Positions 10,972 through 20,882 of a DNA stretch of 64,000 bases are shown in pieces; the stretch's first letter is position 1, and the number at the start of each line of letters is the position of its first letter. Location: NCBI GenBank assembly GCA_963575745.1, contig CAUYUJ010020151.1:62001-126000 (forward strand), in the 5' to 3' direction. The notes beneath the pieces are model-generated. The model was not told the origin of the DNA. It searched no databases and was given only the letters and a program-made list of their open reading frames with translations. This DNA comes from Prorocentrum cordatum (Eukaryota; Sar; Dinophyceae; Prorocentrales; Prorocentraceae). The translations under genes were made by a program, and so were the position numbers.

Positions 10972-12193
10972 TTTCTTGGGGGGCCTGGTTGTCCGGGTGG
11001 CCCTTCGCCGCGTGGTGATCACTGCTCGCTCCGCCGCTTCGACCCAGGTGTAGCTGCCACAGCCGAGTCCAGTCGACGTCCAGGCAGGCCCAGCGCGTCA
11101 CTGACGGCCCGTACGTCGCACTTGTGGCTGCGGAAGGTTTCCAAGAAGAGGTGGCAGGTTTGCGGGTCGCGCCGAAGCGGGTCGAGCGCGCCCGCGCTGC
11201 CCGGCACAGACTGCCGCTTGGCGAAGGCGTGCCAGGTGCCAGTGAACATCGTTCCCAGCGCGACTTGGAGCCGTCTTATCGCCTCGGCGGGTGTCTCCTC
11301 GGGGAGGTCCCACTGGATGTTGTTGATTCCTGTTTTGTACAGCTGCTGCCCCGTGTGTCGGGGCCCTTGGGCTCTGGCCATTGGCGCGGGCCGGGCCCTT
11401 GGTGCCGCCGTGCATCCTGGCCGCAAGTCTCCAACGTACCGGCCTCGTTGACCTGGCCGGAGGGCTCGCGATATGTCCGCGACAGCTCCGGCTGCACGCC
11501 TGGCGGGGTTCTGCGGGGAAAAGCAGGCCGCACGGTTGGCCGCCAGGCGGGGGTCGGATCGCATCCGGCGGCCAGGGCGGACGCTGCCTTGTGGCACGTG
11601 GGGAAGGGCCCCTTTCGCTGGCGTTCGCCTTCGGGCATGTGCTCGCCGTCGCTCCCAGGTGCATCCCCTTTGGTCAGCGCAGGACTCTCTCCGGTCTCTG
11701 GGGTGCTGCTGTTTGTGCCAGGCGCGCGCACGCACGGCGGCGCAGCTTCCATAGCCGGGGCGCGAGCTGCTTTGCCAGTAGTACCCTAGACACCTGGAGA
11801 GGGCGCCTGGGGTTCGCCGTCCATAAGAAGTTCGCTGACAGGGGAAGGGGGGCGAATAGGCGCGAAGGGGGTTCTCCCGACGAGCCAGTGGATGGCTTCG
11901 CTGTCCTGCGTCTGGATGGTTGGTCCGTGGTCTCCCTGCTGGGTCTGTGGCGCCCCCAAAGGACTGCTGACGGTCTGATTGTTCTGAGGGGGAGGTGGGG
12001 GTGGCACGGAGTGGCATGCGAGCCCCTGCTGTCCCGGAATCTCGCTTGGCTGACTGTTGCGGCTGCCGTCGGCACTATCGGGGGCCACCCCCTGTCCACC
12101 CGGTTCCAATCCAGAGACGCGAGAGAAAGCTTGTGCCGCTTCCGCACCTTGCGAAGCTTCCGCCGCTTCGGGCCCCCGAAACTCCGCGGCTTC
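10972..12193 (-). pseudogene. Diverged copy B of the giant element's C-terminal region
   Basis: Homologous along its whole length to 6,331-7,550. The minus frame ending at 11,019 contains QLYKTGINNIQWDLPEETPA, MFTGTWHAFAKRQS and CDVRAVSDALGL. These correspond to the C-terminal domain at 14,411-14,965 (PMYKVWLGIVDLERHDEPPA and onward). The conserved pattern is YK, then DxxxxxEPPA-like, then the W/HAFA block and an (I/V)DWA block. The upstream half is Arg/Pro-rich and broken between frames. The copy ends in an assembly gap, so its 5' limit is unknown. It is most simply a truncated relative of the giant element. Confidence 0.55.
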
Positions 12194-12293
12194 NNNNNNN
12201 NNNNNNNNNNNNNNNNNNNNNNNNNNNNNNNNNNNNNNNNNNNNNNNNNNNNNNNNNNNNNNNNNNNNNNNNNNNNNNNNNNNNNNNNNNNNN
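12194..12293. other. Assembly gap of 100 N
   Basis: Exactly 100 undetermined bases, a conventional placeholder length. The gap abuts a tandem satellite, so the true missing length is unknown. Any reading frame across it is meaningless. Confidence 0.99.
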
Positions 12294-12712
12294 AAATCTG
12301 GCCCGGGAATGGAGTTCTGGGAACTCGAAGAGCACGAAGTGGCCTACAGTTGGCTCCGGGCATTCAAAATGTGGCCCGGGAATGGAGTTCTGGGGACTCG
12401 AAGAGCACGAAGTGGCCTACAGTTGGCTCCGGGCATTCAAAATGTGGCCCGGGAATGGAGTTCTGGGAAATCGAAGAGCACGAAGTGGCCTACAGTTGGC
12501 TCCGGGCATCCAAAATGTGGCCCAGGAATGGAGTTCTGGGAACTCGAAGAGCACGAAGTGGCCTACAGGTGGCTCCGGGCATACAAAATGTGGCCCGGGA
12601 ATGGAGTTCTGGGAAATCGAAGAGCACGAAGTGGCCTACAGTTGGCTCCGGTTATTCAAAATGTGGCCCGGGAATGGAGTTCTGGGAGGTCGAAGAGCAC
12701 GAAATGTATGAC
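12294..12712. repeat. 73-bp satellite, about 5.7 visible copies
   Basis: GGCCCGGGAATGGAGTTCTG recurs with starts at 12,300, 12,373, 12,446, 12,519 (variant), 12,592 and 12,665, an exact period of 73 bases. Copies differ at few positions. Because 73 is not a multiple of three, consecutive copies change frame, which argues against a coding role. The array enters the gap, so it is probably longer. Confidence 0.95.
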
Positions 12713-12714
12713 TG

Positions 12715-13795
12715 TTAGCTTAAAACGAGCCCGGCTCTGTTCCCGGCCCTCCTCCCCGGCGCCCGCCCAGACCCCCCTGTGGAGTCCAGATGCTGTCTTT
12801 TGACCCTACTAGAAACTTATCAGCAAAAGCTGTTAAGTAAAAACAGCCGCAGGCGAACGCGCCGGCGGCGAGCAGTCACGATCGGGCTGCGGCCGCGACT
12901 AAATTCCCGGGCGCGCGCGGGGGCCGCGGATCAGGCGGCGAGGGGGGGGCGGCAACACAGGGCGTCTGAGAGGCCAGGCGGTCGTGCAAGCCCAGGGAGT
13001 CTGAGGGGTCAGTCACCTGAGGCGGTCGTGCAAGCTGCAACCCAAGGGGCCCGAGGGTCAGTCACCCAGGAGCAGCCAGGCGCGGCCAAAATGGCGCGCA
13101 GTCCGTTCCCAGTCGTGGTCGTGCCGAGACAACCGCGTAATGGTGGGAACGATCTCCGTGCGAGAAAATCAATCCAGGGAGTCTGACGGGCATGAGCAGA
13201 CCGAACTTGGTGACGTCGTCCAGCAAGGACAGCGCCAGCTTCAGAAAACGCATCCGCGGCGGAGGGGTGAGCCTGAGGCCGAACTGGCAAAGGCGATCGC
13301 CGACCCACAGCTGAACGATGCGCCAGCGTTCAGAGGACCAGCGATCTGGTCTGGACGCAGCAGGGGTACACAAGTAACCACTCTGTGAGAACGCGAAATC
13401 ACTCGAGAATGGACGTGCACCGAACAACTAAGTGACATAGCGCCAGGCGACCCACACACCCAAGTGGCGCGCTCGAAGGACAGCAACTGTCGTATACCCA
13501 AGACAGCAAGTCCCTCACAATCACCGGGTCCCAGGGAGAAACGCACACCTGAATGCGCAGGAGAGCTACGAAGAAGGACCGAGTGCCCGTCATACTCCGA
13601 GACCGTGCAGCGCAGTCAACAAAATGGTGACGCACGGCGACGGTGGGCGGCGCTGATCAGGGTCACGTCATCGGCCCAGTCGGTGTGGGGCGCAGGCGGA
13701 CCAGGTGGGCATTCCGCAAGTTCGGCGGGGCGACCCACGACGCTGGACTGCCCGCACCTCCGTGTCTCGCGTTGCTCCCAGGAGAAAAGAAGTAA
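12715..13795. other. Probable distal 3' region of the giant element
   Basis: No gene is seen. There is a possible hairpin at 12,830-12,848 (GCTGTT / AACAGC), and a 45-bp direct duplication between about 12,968 and 13,070 containing GGCGGTCGTGCAAGC twice. The CCAGGGA heptamer typical of the giant element first appears near 12,991, 13,176 and 13,538. The element therefore probably ends between 12.7 and 13.0 kb, but I cannot place the end or a target duplication. Confidence 0.35.
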
Positions 13796-13797
13796 GC

Positions 13798-14380
13798 ACG
13801 GCTGAAGGCCGTAGTAACTTGAAGATCCCAAGGAGTTGAGCGCAGGTCTGGGGACGGGGCGAAAACCGCCAGGTCCTCGGCCACAGGGCTGCGCGCCAGG
13901 CTTGGCCTGGCAGGGCGAAAACAGCTACAGTGGGGCCAGGGGCCACTATGGCCACACGCAACACGAGATTGCAGTGTGGACGGTATTGCTGGCACACATA
14001 CTTGGGTCCAAAGGCAGGAAGTGCGCGTACCAGGAGGGGCGGCAGGATGCCGCAAGCTGGGTCTGTAGTCCAAGGAGCGGCTGAAGACCGCTGTCTGATA
14101 GAGAATCCCAGGGTTCAAGCGCGTCTCGGGAGTGGGCCTCGGTCGGTCCCAAAGCAGCATAGCCGAGCACAGGACCATTCGGGCCACTGGTGAGAACCAC
14201 TACAGCGGGGCCAGGGGCCAGCTAGGGTCTGCGCGCTACGCTCCCCCGCGCAGCGAAGCAGATGGTATTGCTGGTCGACACGCTTGGGTCCAAAGGCAGG
14301 AAGTGCGTGGACCAGGAAAGGGGGCAGCGGGGCTGCCACACGGTTGAAAGAGAAGGTAAGGCAGCTGAAGGCCGCACATA
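13798..14380 (-). repeat. 282-bp tandem repeat with TGAAG hairpins, 3' of the last ORF
   Basis: TTGGGTCCAAAGGCAGGAAG occurs near 14,005 and 14,287, and flanking sequence matches in register, so the period is about 282 bases. Three TGAAG-loop hairpins mark the units: 13,798-13,812 (ACGGC/GCCGT), 14,076-14,092 (AGCGG/CCGCT plus a C-A mismatch) and 14,361-14,375 (GCAGC/GCCGC, one mismatch). The segment lies just downstream of the final minus-strand stop at 14,411, so I read it as 3' untranslated sequence of the giant element. Confidence 0.7.
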
Positions 14381-14410
14381 GTGCGTAGTGAGATTGTCAT
14401 TTCGGGCTGT

Positions 14411-14965
14411 CTAGGTGCTGGATGTATGGGAAGTGAGCTCAATCTCTCCATCGGTGCCTCTTTTCGCCTCGCTCGTCAGGTCTGCCTCCACCACGCTTGC
14501 CTCCCGTCTGCCAGCGGTGTCGTGCCAGCCGTCACTCCAGTCGCTCTGCCAGGTGCCCCAGGTGTCCCAGGAGCTTGCAGCGCGGTCTCGCCAGCTGCTC
14601 TGTTGGAGGTTGCCCTCGCCCTTGCCGTCGGGTCGGGTGTGTCGCAGGTAGTCGGCCCGCAGTTTGGCCCAATCAATGCGATAGCCGTACCTCGTGTCCA
14701 TCAGGTAGGCGTTGCACCCGCAGCCCTTCCAGTCGTCGAGAAACTTGTTGATGGTCGCTTCCGTGTGCAGTCTCGGGTCTGATTGGGGCTCCCTGGATCC
14801 AGGGGGCCAAATGCGCTGCGTGTAGGCGGTCCACAGCGCGCAGAATACTGCACCCAACTCCGACTGGTACCTGGCGAGGCGTTTGGCGGGTGGTTCGTCG
14901 TGACGCTCCAAGTCCACAATGCCCAGCCAGACCTTGTACATGGGGCCCCCGTGTGAGTCGGTCAA
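14411..14965 (-). CDS. C-terminal domain of the giant element
   Basis: About 184 residues, beginning TDSHGGPMYKVWLGIVDLER and ending in a Ser/Thr/Glu-rich tail before the stop at 14,411. It overlaps the previous frame by four bases, so a frameshift rather than a real start is likely. The block from PMYKVW to RIDWAKLRADYL is conserved in two diverged copies at 6.3-6.8 and 11.0-11.4 kb. It is therefore a real domain under selection in this family. I do not recognise it. Its position at the extreme 3' end of the coding region could suit RNA 3'-end recognition, but that is speculation. Confidence 0.5.
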   Translation of the reverse strand: MTDSHGGPMYKVWLGIVDLERHDEPPAKRLARYQSELGAVFCALWTAYTQRIWPPGSREPQSDPRLHTEATINKFLDDWKGCGCNAYLMDTRYGYRIDWAKLRADYLRHTRPDGKGEGNLQQSSWRDRAASSWDTWGTWQSDWSDGWHDTAGRREASVVEADLTSEAKRGTDGEIELTSHTSST

Positions 14966-15612
14966 CAGTTGAGCGTATGGCGCTCCGTCGAACGAGGATA
15001 GGTAGGTCTATGTCCAGGGACCTGTGGGTTACGCAGTGGGGGACGACGGGTCCGCACGTCGCCCCTGTCGCGGGCGCTCTCATCATCCTCAGATCCCCTG
15101 GCTGCACTGGTGTTTTGGTCGGTGTTAGCCGGGCCACCTCCGGCAGCAATCGGGTCACGTTCGGAGCTGGGTTCTGAGCTGTCTGCCGTTGGGCTCCGCT
15201 GAGGCGCCTTGTCGCCTGGGCCGTTGTCGTCAACCTCCGTGGCAGAGTCCGAGCAGGATACAGGAGGAGGGGACTCGCGGGGTTCCCCAAAGTCGGGTGA
15301 CTCCACCTTTTCCGTAGGAGGGATCACGTCTTCACCGCTCTCGTCCTTGACAGTGTGGTCGGGCGGGCCCGGGAGACCCAGACGCGAGTCGTCGCCTCTC
15401 GTACCCAGGGACTTGACTGTGTCGGCCGCCGTAGGGGTGCCAGGCCTGTCCTCACTCATGGTCTGCACGCGTGACTCGGCCAAGGAAGTGATGGTCGCAG
15501 AGGCGAGGGCATCGGCGCGGAGGCTGAGTAGGAAACCCGTCAGTGTGCCCAGCTCGTGTCTGATGGGACTGAGGCCACTCGCCGGGGCCAGGATCGAGGC
15601 GTGCCTCACCAA
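14962..15612 (-). CDS. Ser/Pro/Asp-rich linker of the giant element
   Basis: 216 residues, mostly low complexity: Ser, Pro, Asp, Glu and Arg, with no fold evident. It joins the zinc-ribbon segment upstream to the conserved C-terminal domain downstream. The diverged copies at 7.0-7.5 and 11.5-12.1 kb have an equally disordered Arg/Pro/Ser-rich stretch at the same place, which supports a flexible linker rather than a separate gene. Confidence 0.4.
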   Translation of the reverse strand: MVRHASILAPASGLSPIRHELGTLTGFLLSLRADALASATITSLAESRVQTMSEDRPGTPTAADTVKSLGTRGDDSRLGLPGPPDHTVKDESGEDVIPPTEKVESPDFGEPRESPPPVSCSDSATEVDDNGPGDKAPQRSPTADSSEPSSERDPIAAGGGPANTDQNTSAARGSEDDESARDRGDVRTRRPPLRNPQVPGHRPTYPRSTERHTLNC

Positions 15613-15615
15613 GGA

Positions 15616-17181
15616 CTACCTATGCTTCTCGCCGCTGGTGAGGTGGGCGACGACTCGCGCCGCGGCCAGCCGTTTACCCTCCCAGCGCCGGTTGAGCGGG
15701 ACGCAATCCTCAGTGATGCATTCGCCGCACGCCGTCCTGAGGAAATCAATCAGAAGTCCGCCCGGCCAGGAGGCTTCATCACACCTAGGCTCTGGGATGC
15801 TGCTGTCGCGGTTGGTGAGACAGAACTGTCTCCAGGTGTAGTCCAGCCCAGGGTGGAAGTCACGGAGGTAGGTCACCAGCAGTCGCCGTGCGGACAGCCC
15901 TCCGCTGCCTGGTCCGCTCTTGGGGTCGTTTGGGCTCAGCGTGGGGTTGTTGACGTCCCTGTTGTCCAGGAGCGGGCCCTGCGGCACTGGCAGATCTGGC
16001 AGGAGCTCCATGAGCTGTGCTAGGGACCTGGGAGTTCGCTCTGCCGCGGAAGCAGCACCACCCGCGGCGCTAGACCCAGGGAGGTTTGTCGCTCTGGCCT
16101 TGGTGAAGCGATCCTGGGCCTTGGCGTCCGCGCCTAGCCATGGGAAAGACTTGAATATGTCCACTGATACCTCAGCTCCGATCTGGCAGCTGAGCGTCGG
16201 GAGGACAGGGGCCTCGGCAGGGTACAGCGCTCTAAAGTCCCGATCCAGGATGTGGTCCAGGGTAGCAGGACCGATATTCCATACCGGGACCAGGCAGCGT
16301 CGACAGCACCAGGTGGCGTTCCATCTGCGCTCCCACCAGGCTATGGCTCGCCTGTCGATGGGAGGCAGCCCGGCCTGCTCGGGAACCCCTACCCCTTCCG
16401 CAGGCTTCCATATGAAACAGCCCAGGGGCGGGGCTCCTGTGTTCCAGACGAGGAGCGGAGCCCCCGGGGGGCATGTGTCGCACCGGGCGGAGTAGATTTG
16501 GCTCCGGGCAGCTTTGAGGCCGAACCGTTCGTCTCGGATCCGTAGGATGGGAATGGTGGTGTTGGCACGCTCAGGGATCTGCATTCCCGTCGGCGTCATG
16601 ATGAGGTCCGATAGCGATCTCGTGTCCGCCTGGGGGCTGCATCCGAAGCCAAGTGGGAGGTGGCCCAGGGAGGGGAGAGCGTCCGCCTTGTCGTTGCTAG
16701 CGGCACCCGTCCTCTGTTGTTCGTGTTCCTTGACCTTGTCGGCAATTGTCGCACCTGTCGGTGCTGGAATGCCCTGATCCTCCAGGTATCGTATCCAGCA
16801 GGTCTCGCAGTGCCACCCCATGTTTGCGCCGTTGAGGTCGGCCTGGGGCCTATTCTGAGCGACCATCAGGCGCGTGTCGTCGGAGATCCACGTGCCATCG
16901 GTGGAGCGTAGCTGGTCCCTCCCGCACCTGTCGCACCTGAACCTGCCGTTTTTCTGCTCGGGTGCGAGCCTTTCGTCAGGAATGCGCGGAGGGTCCTGCT
17001 TGGTGCCTGGGGCGGGGGTGGACGGCAAGGGGGTTTTGAGGTCGGTATTGGATAAGGCGAATCCGCCGCCGATGTATGCGAGCCCCGCAAGCCGATCATC
17101 GGCACCCAGGGAGGCGTCGGTTCCCGCCAGCGCGACGTGTAGCGCGCACACCGAGCAGCGGTGCGTACCCAGGGAAACCAA
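15616..17181 (-). CDS. Multi-zinc-ribbon protein segment of the giant element
   Basis: 521 residues with repeated CxxC pairs: CSVC near residue 9, CDRCG and CETC near residues 83 and 127, CDTC near 236, CCRRC near 302 and CGEC near 490. These look like treble-clef or zinc-ribbon modules that could bind nucleic acid. Trp-rich patches (WWERRWNATWCCRRC) separate them. The segment follows the helicase and two smaller fragments on the same strand. I cannot assign a family. The stop at 15,616 is immediately followed by the linker frame, which suggests a polyprotein. Confidence 0.45.
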   Translation of the reverse strand: MVSLGTHRCSVCALHVALAGTDASLGADDRLAGLAYIGGGFALSNTDLKTPLPSTPAPGTKQDPPRIPDERLAPEQKNGRFRCDRCGRDQLRSTDGTWISDDTRLMVAQNRPQADLNGANMGWHCETCWIRYLEDQGIPAPTGATIADKVKEHEQQRTGAASNDKADALPSLGHLPLGFGCSPQADTRSLSDLIMTPTGMQIPERANTTIPILRIRDERFGLKAARSQIYSARCDTCPPGAPLLVWNTGAPPLGCFIWKPAEGVGVPEQAGLPPIDRRAIAWWERRWNATWCCRRCLVPVWNIGPATLDHILDRDFRALYPAEAPVLPTLSCQIGAEVSVDIFKSFPWLGADAKAQDRFTKARATNLPGSSAAGGAASAAERTPRSLAQLMELLPDLPVPQGPLLDNRDVNNPTLSPNDPKSGPGSGGLSARRLLVTYLRDFHPGLDYTWRQFCLTNRDSSIPEPRCDEASWPGGLLIDFLRTACGECITEDCVPLNRRWEGKRLAAARVVAHLTSGEKHR

Positions 17182-17545
17182 GAGTGGCGGCAGGGACGAT
17201 CTTCTCGAGGACGAGCACCGGCGCTTTCAGCTGAAAATCCTGCCTGCCCATTTCACTCCAGGTCTGCGGGCAGCCGGCTGCCCGCGCATCCGGGTGGTGG
17301 TGCGCCGCCGCCGCGAGCTTGGAGATGTGGGGCAGGATTGCCTCGATGCGGCCGTGGAGGTCGGCTAGGTCGTCTAACGTGAGGCTCCAGGTTCGTGCAA
17401 AGTCGTGACGGAACCCTCGGTGCGCCTCGTGCCAGGGGACGCAGAAACCCAGGATGGCTTCGATGACGTCCCCGGTCTGCTCTGCGTGAGAGAAGGGCCA
17501 CAGGAACACGCGCGGCTCGCGGAGCATTGGCATCATGACGACCAA
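17096..17545 (-). CDS. Unassigned fragment between helicase and zinc segment
   Basis: 149 residues containing HAEQTGDVIEAILGFCVPWH and LDDLADLHGRIEAILPHISK, predicted helical. It overlaps the start of the next frame by about 85 bases, as expected for one continuous coding region with a frameshift. No family recognised. Confidence 0.35.
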   Translation of the reverse strand: MVVMMPMLREPRVFLWPFSHAEQTGDVIEAILGFCVPWHEAHRGFRHDFARTWSLTLDDLADLHGRIEAILPHISKLAAAAHHHPDARAAGCPQTWSEMGRQDFQLKAPVLVLEKIVPAATLGFPGYAPLLGVRATRRAGGNRRLPGCR

Positions 17546-17590
17546 GAGCGACCGGGGCCTTGCAGGATTCCGTGGGGAGGCCGTCGGTGT

Positions 17591-18046
17591 CTATGATCTC
17601 CTTACAGATCTCTCCCGCTTAGAGCCGTCGGAAGCGCCACGGAGGATGTCCTGTAGCCCGGCCATTCCAGGGTGCTTCCTGTGCCTGCAGCAGTCCTTGG
17701 TAGCAGTGCTCCACGCCTTGGGAACCTGCCGGAAGAGCCCCTTGGGGGTACACTGGCGCCGCCCACAGAGTGTTACACGTCTCCCTCTGACGTGTGGCAC
17801 CGGTGGAAGGGAGTCGTCGTGGATTGCGTAGTTCGCGCCATGCCAGGGGGTGCCCAGGCCGAGCGTCCACGCCATTGCGGCCCAGAGCATGTTGTAAACT
17901 AGACTGGTTGCGTCTAGTCCCAGGGACATGTCGACCAGGAAGCCCAAGTGCGACCACGCCTTGCGGTCGAGTTTGCCCGGATTTCGCGGTGTCTCCGCCA
18001 GTGAGAACTCGTGCGGGCGCAGCCCTGACACCAGATAGATGAGCAC
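17591..18046 (-). CDS. Unassigned CxxC-containing fragment downstream of helicase
   Basis: 151 residues. An N-terminal helical half (SHLGFLVDMSLGLDATSLVY) is followed by TLCGRRQCTPKGLFRQVPKA and a CCRHRKH motif, possibly a zinc site. It lies between the helicase C-terminus and the next fragment on the same strand. No family recognised. Confidence 0.35.
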   Translation of the reverse strand: MLIYLVSGLRPHEFSLAETPRNPGKLDRKAWSHLGFLVDMSLGLDATSLVYNMLWAAMAWTLGLGTPWHGANYAIHDDSLPPVPHVRGRRVTLCGRRQCTPKGLFRQVPKAWSTATKDCCRHRKHPGMAGLQDILRGASDGSKRERSVRRS

Positions 18047-18205
18047 GTGGAAGGCAGGCGTCGAGAGAATATCATTGAGGCCGGCCGAGATTAGCTTCCC
18101 CAGGGAGTCCCAGTCGAAGTCCTCATCCAGGGGAGTGTTGTGTTGTAGCGCTCGGCGAAACCAGTAGCCTGGGCGTCACGTGCTTTCTTTTTGGCCGCGT
18201 CCAGC

Positions 18206-20882
18206 TCATTTTGTCCGCTCTGCCTTTGCGTCGCAGCTCCAGGCAATAGGCGAGGGTACCCGGGAGGCGAGGGCGTGCAGCGGGTCGAAGCTCTCGTCGA
18301 TGACCAGGGAACTCCTGTGGCCAGCGGGGGCACTGCCACTGAAGCGAACCCAGAGGCGGGTCAGGCGCCCGTATTCAGAGAGCACGCGCAGCTGGGACCA
18401 GGTGGCATTGGCGAACATGCGCCCGTCTCCCAAGATCAGGATGTTCCGCTTGGCCCTGGTGATCGCCACGTTCAGGCGTTTGGCGTCGTCGACAAAGCCC
18501 CAATTGTGGCCCCCGTTGCTCCTCGTAGTTAGTACAATTACGATGTCCGCCTCCCCTCCCTGGCTGGAGTCTATGGTGGTGAGCTTGAGCGCGCCACTCT
18601 TCATGTGCTCGCCCGCAACCTGCCCGAGTCCAGGGAAAGAAGTGCCGATGGCTGTATGGGCGTTGTGGTCCTCCCGAAAGACGTTTTCCCACCGGAGAAC
18701 GTCCACCTTGTGGCCTTGAGGGGAGGGTCCAGGGCCGAGGGTGTCTTGCCCGTCGCGAGCGGTGCCGCCTTTCCCTTTGCCTGACTTCCCCTTCTTGCCA
18801 CCTTTAGAATTTCGCAGGGCGCCGGAGAGATGGCGGGGGCCCCGCGGCCAGCCATCCGTGAGGATAGCCGTCTGAAGCTGGTTGCCAACCACAATTCTGA
18901 CAGAGGTGCCTTTCTCGAGCTCAGGCAGAAGTGCCCGCACGATGTCCACGGCCAGTGCTGCTTCAGGGAGGTTGGCGTAGCCTGGTTGGAGGGTAGACGT
19001 CACTTCCCAGGAGGGCGTGTCGACCAGCTGGAGGCGGTGCTTGTCTCCGTTTTGCGGAGGGTCCAATTGCTCAAGGGTCGCGCGGCGTCCTCGTCGGAAC
19101 CAGTGAGAGACGCCAGCTGTGTCAGTCGTCCGGGTTCCCAGGGTGTGATGTCTCTCCATGGGATGCCTTCGACGATGGGCCTGTCCCTGAGCGGGTCCAA
19201 GATGCCAGACGTCATGCCCTTGCCGTAGTAGGCTGCATTCGGAAAGGCAAGTAGCTGCGGATGCATGCGGTAGCAGATCGAAAGGTGGACCACGGCCGAC
19301 TCTTGGCCGCGGAGGGCGTGGAACATCCTGTCGAAAATGCTAACACAGAGTCCCAGGTCGTTCGCAAGCTTGGAGAGCACCGTTGGGGGCAACTGGTTCG
19401 GATCGCCCACCAGGACCAGGGCCCCGCCGCTGTTGATCAGGTTTACCATAGACATGAGCGCGTGGAGCTCCGTGGCCTGCCCAGCCTCGTCGATTACCAG
19501 GAGGACGATGTGGGGGCTGTCCTTCTGTCCGAGGGCCTCGGCCGCCTCGTGTGTGGACATGACTACCCTGGCGTCTCGTAGTAGGTTCGCCTTGTAGAGC
19601 CTGAAGTCCTGGCTCTTGTCCCCGTCCTGGAACGGGAATTCCCCGTGGGCGTTCTTCTAGTGGCCCTCAGGTGTCAGGTCGACGAGTGCCTCGTTGACGC
19701 GCTCCTTCCTTGCCAGGCGCACGAACTTCCCAAGAAACCCCGTGTCGGGATCGAGGCGTTGTTGCCGATGTGCTTCGGACATCGCCGGAGCTGGTTGGTC
19801 AACCGCTGCGTTGGAACCGGCGGCCAACGCAACTGCCTGCCCCGGGCGTAAGCGACATCCCCACATGTCCAGGCAGGCCACAGAGAAGGTGGTCTTGCCT
19901 GTCCCAGGGGGTCCGTGCACCAGTACGGCGCGGTGATGTAAGGTGGCCTGAAGGGCCTTGGTCGCGTCGCTGTTCGGCTTGTGTTTGCCCACCCTGTCAC
20001 GGAAGGTGTCCAGGCTGGGAGCGGGGCGCACCCTCTGGAAGACGGAACCTGTCGCGTCCGAGATCTCGTCGTCAGAGAAAGCCTTCAGACCCAGGGGAAG
20101 CGGAGGTGCCTGTGGTAGAAGGCCGCATCGAACAGCCTGCATGTGGTCGGCGTCGGGAACGTCGAAGCCCAGGGTGACGGCAGCCCTGGCCCTCAGGCTC
20201 AGGCCCAAAGAGCAGGTGCGCCTCAGGTCGTTGGCCGCAAGTCGATCGGCACGTGGGGCGTGCACGAAAGCTAAGAGAAAGGTCAGAGGAGACAGCTGGT
20301 GGGCGAACAGGTCCGCGGGGTTCTGTCGGAGGTGGTAGATCTGGCCAAGAGCCCAGCACTGGCGCCAGAACTGGATGTCGGAAGGGGCCTCGTCTACTCG
20401 ATACCAGGGAGCGTCTTCGCTTTGGGGCCGCTTCGCCTTGGTCTCGCCTCCCTTCCCACTGTTGCACAGCACTATGCACCTGTCGGAGGGGTACCTGGTA
20501 GACGTGCTGAGGCCGAGCGCTTGGGCGTCTCTTGGGTGGATGGCACCTCCCAGGGAAGGGGGGGCCACCAGACCGTGACGTCTGCGATCTTGTCGACTGT
20601 GGGGCCCGTGACGGAAATATACAGTTCCCTGCCTTCCTTGTCCCCTTCCTGGGTCCTGGATGCAACTTTGTACTTAGAAGGCCACTCCAGCAAGTAGAGT
20701 TCCTTACCTTCTGGGAGATCCATCGCGTTGCGTAGCCGAAAGGTGTCTAGGTCATCCAGGTCTGAGTTGGCGTCGATCCTAGTGATGCGGACGCCGAGCG
20801 CACAGTTACCTTTCCTGGCCAGGTCTTCGCGTGTGGATTCTTTTCCGTTGTCCACCGTCTCGACAGAGGCCTGGCTTTCCAC
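18206..20882 (-). CDS. SF1 helicase (UPF1/DNA2-like), in four overlapping frames
   Basis: Four consecutive minus frames (20,882-20,472; 20,568-19,657; 19,560-19,000; 19,159-18,206) together carry the SF1B signature in order. An N-terminal beta-rich part leads to Walker A GPPGTGKT with SNAAVD (motif Ia) in the second frame. The third frame has DEAG and GDPNQLPPTV, then YRMHP. The fourth has TIDSSQGGEADIVIVL (motif V) and NVAITRAKRNILILGD (motif VI). Catalytic residues of the ATPase are intact. The protein would unwind RNA or DNA 5' to 3'. Helicases are usual in Helitrons and some RNA viruses, not in non-LTR elements. It follows RT and RNase H on the same strand with only a zinc/proline linker between. 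The frame changes are single-base shifts. Confidence 0.85.

Noticed and set aside
12294..12712. Possible CRISPR array
   Set aside because: The 73-bp units are directly contiguous with no variable spacers, and the genome is eukaryotic.
11381..12803. Open frames of 240-445 codons crossing 12.2 kb
   Set aside because: They run through 100 N and a 73-bp satellite whose period changes the frame at each copy.
13084..13096. Additional DinoSL relic (GCCAAAATGGC)
   Set aside because: Only 11 bases match and both outer parts of the leader are absent; CCAAAATGGC also occurs in the 4.9 kb array.
19945..19957. A further TGAAG hairpin (GGCC-TGAAG-GGCC) in the helicase
   Set aside because: Only a 4-bp GC stem inside conserved coding sequence; it could be chance, so it is not counted in the family.
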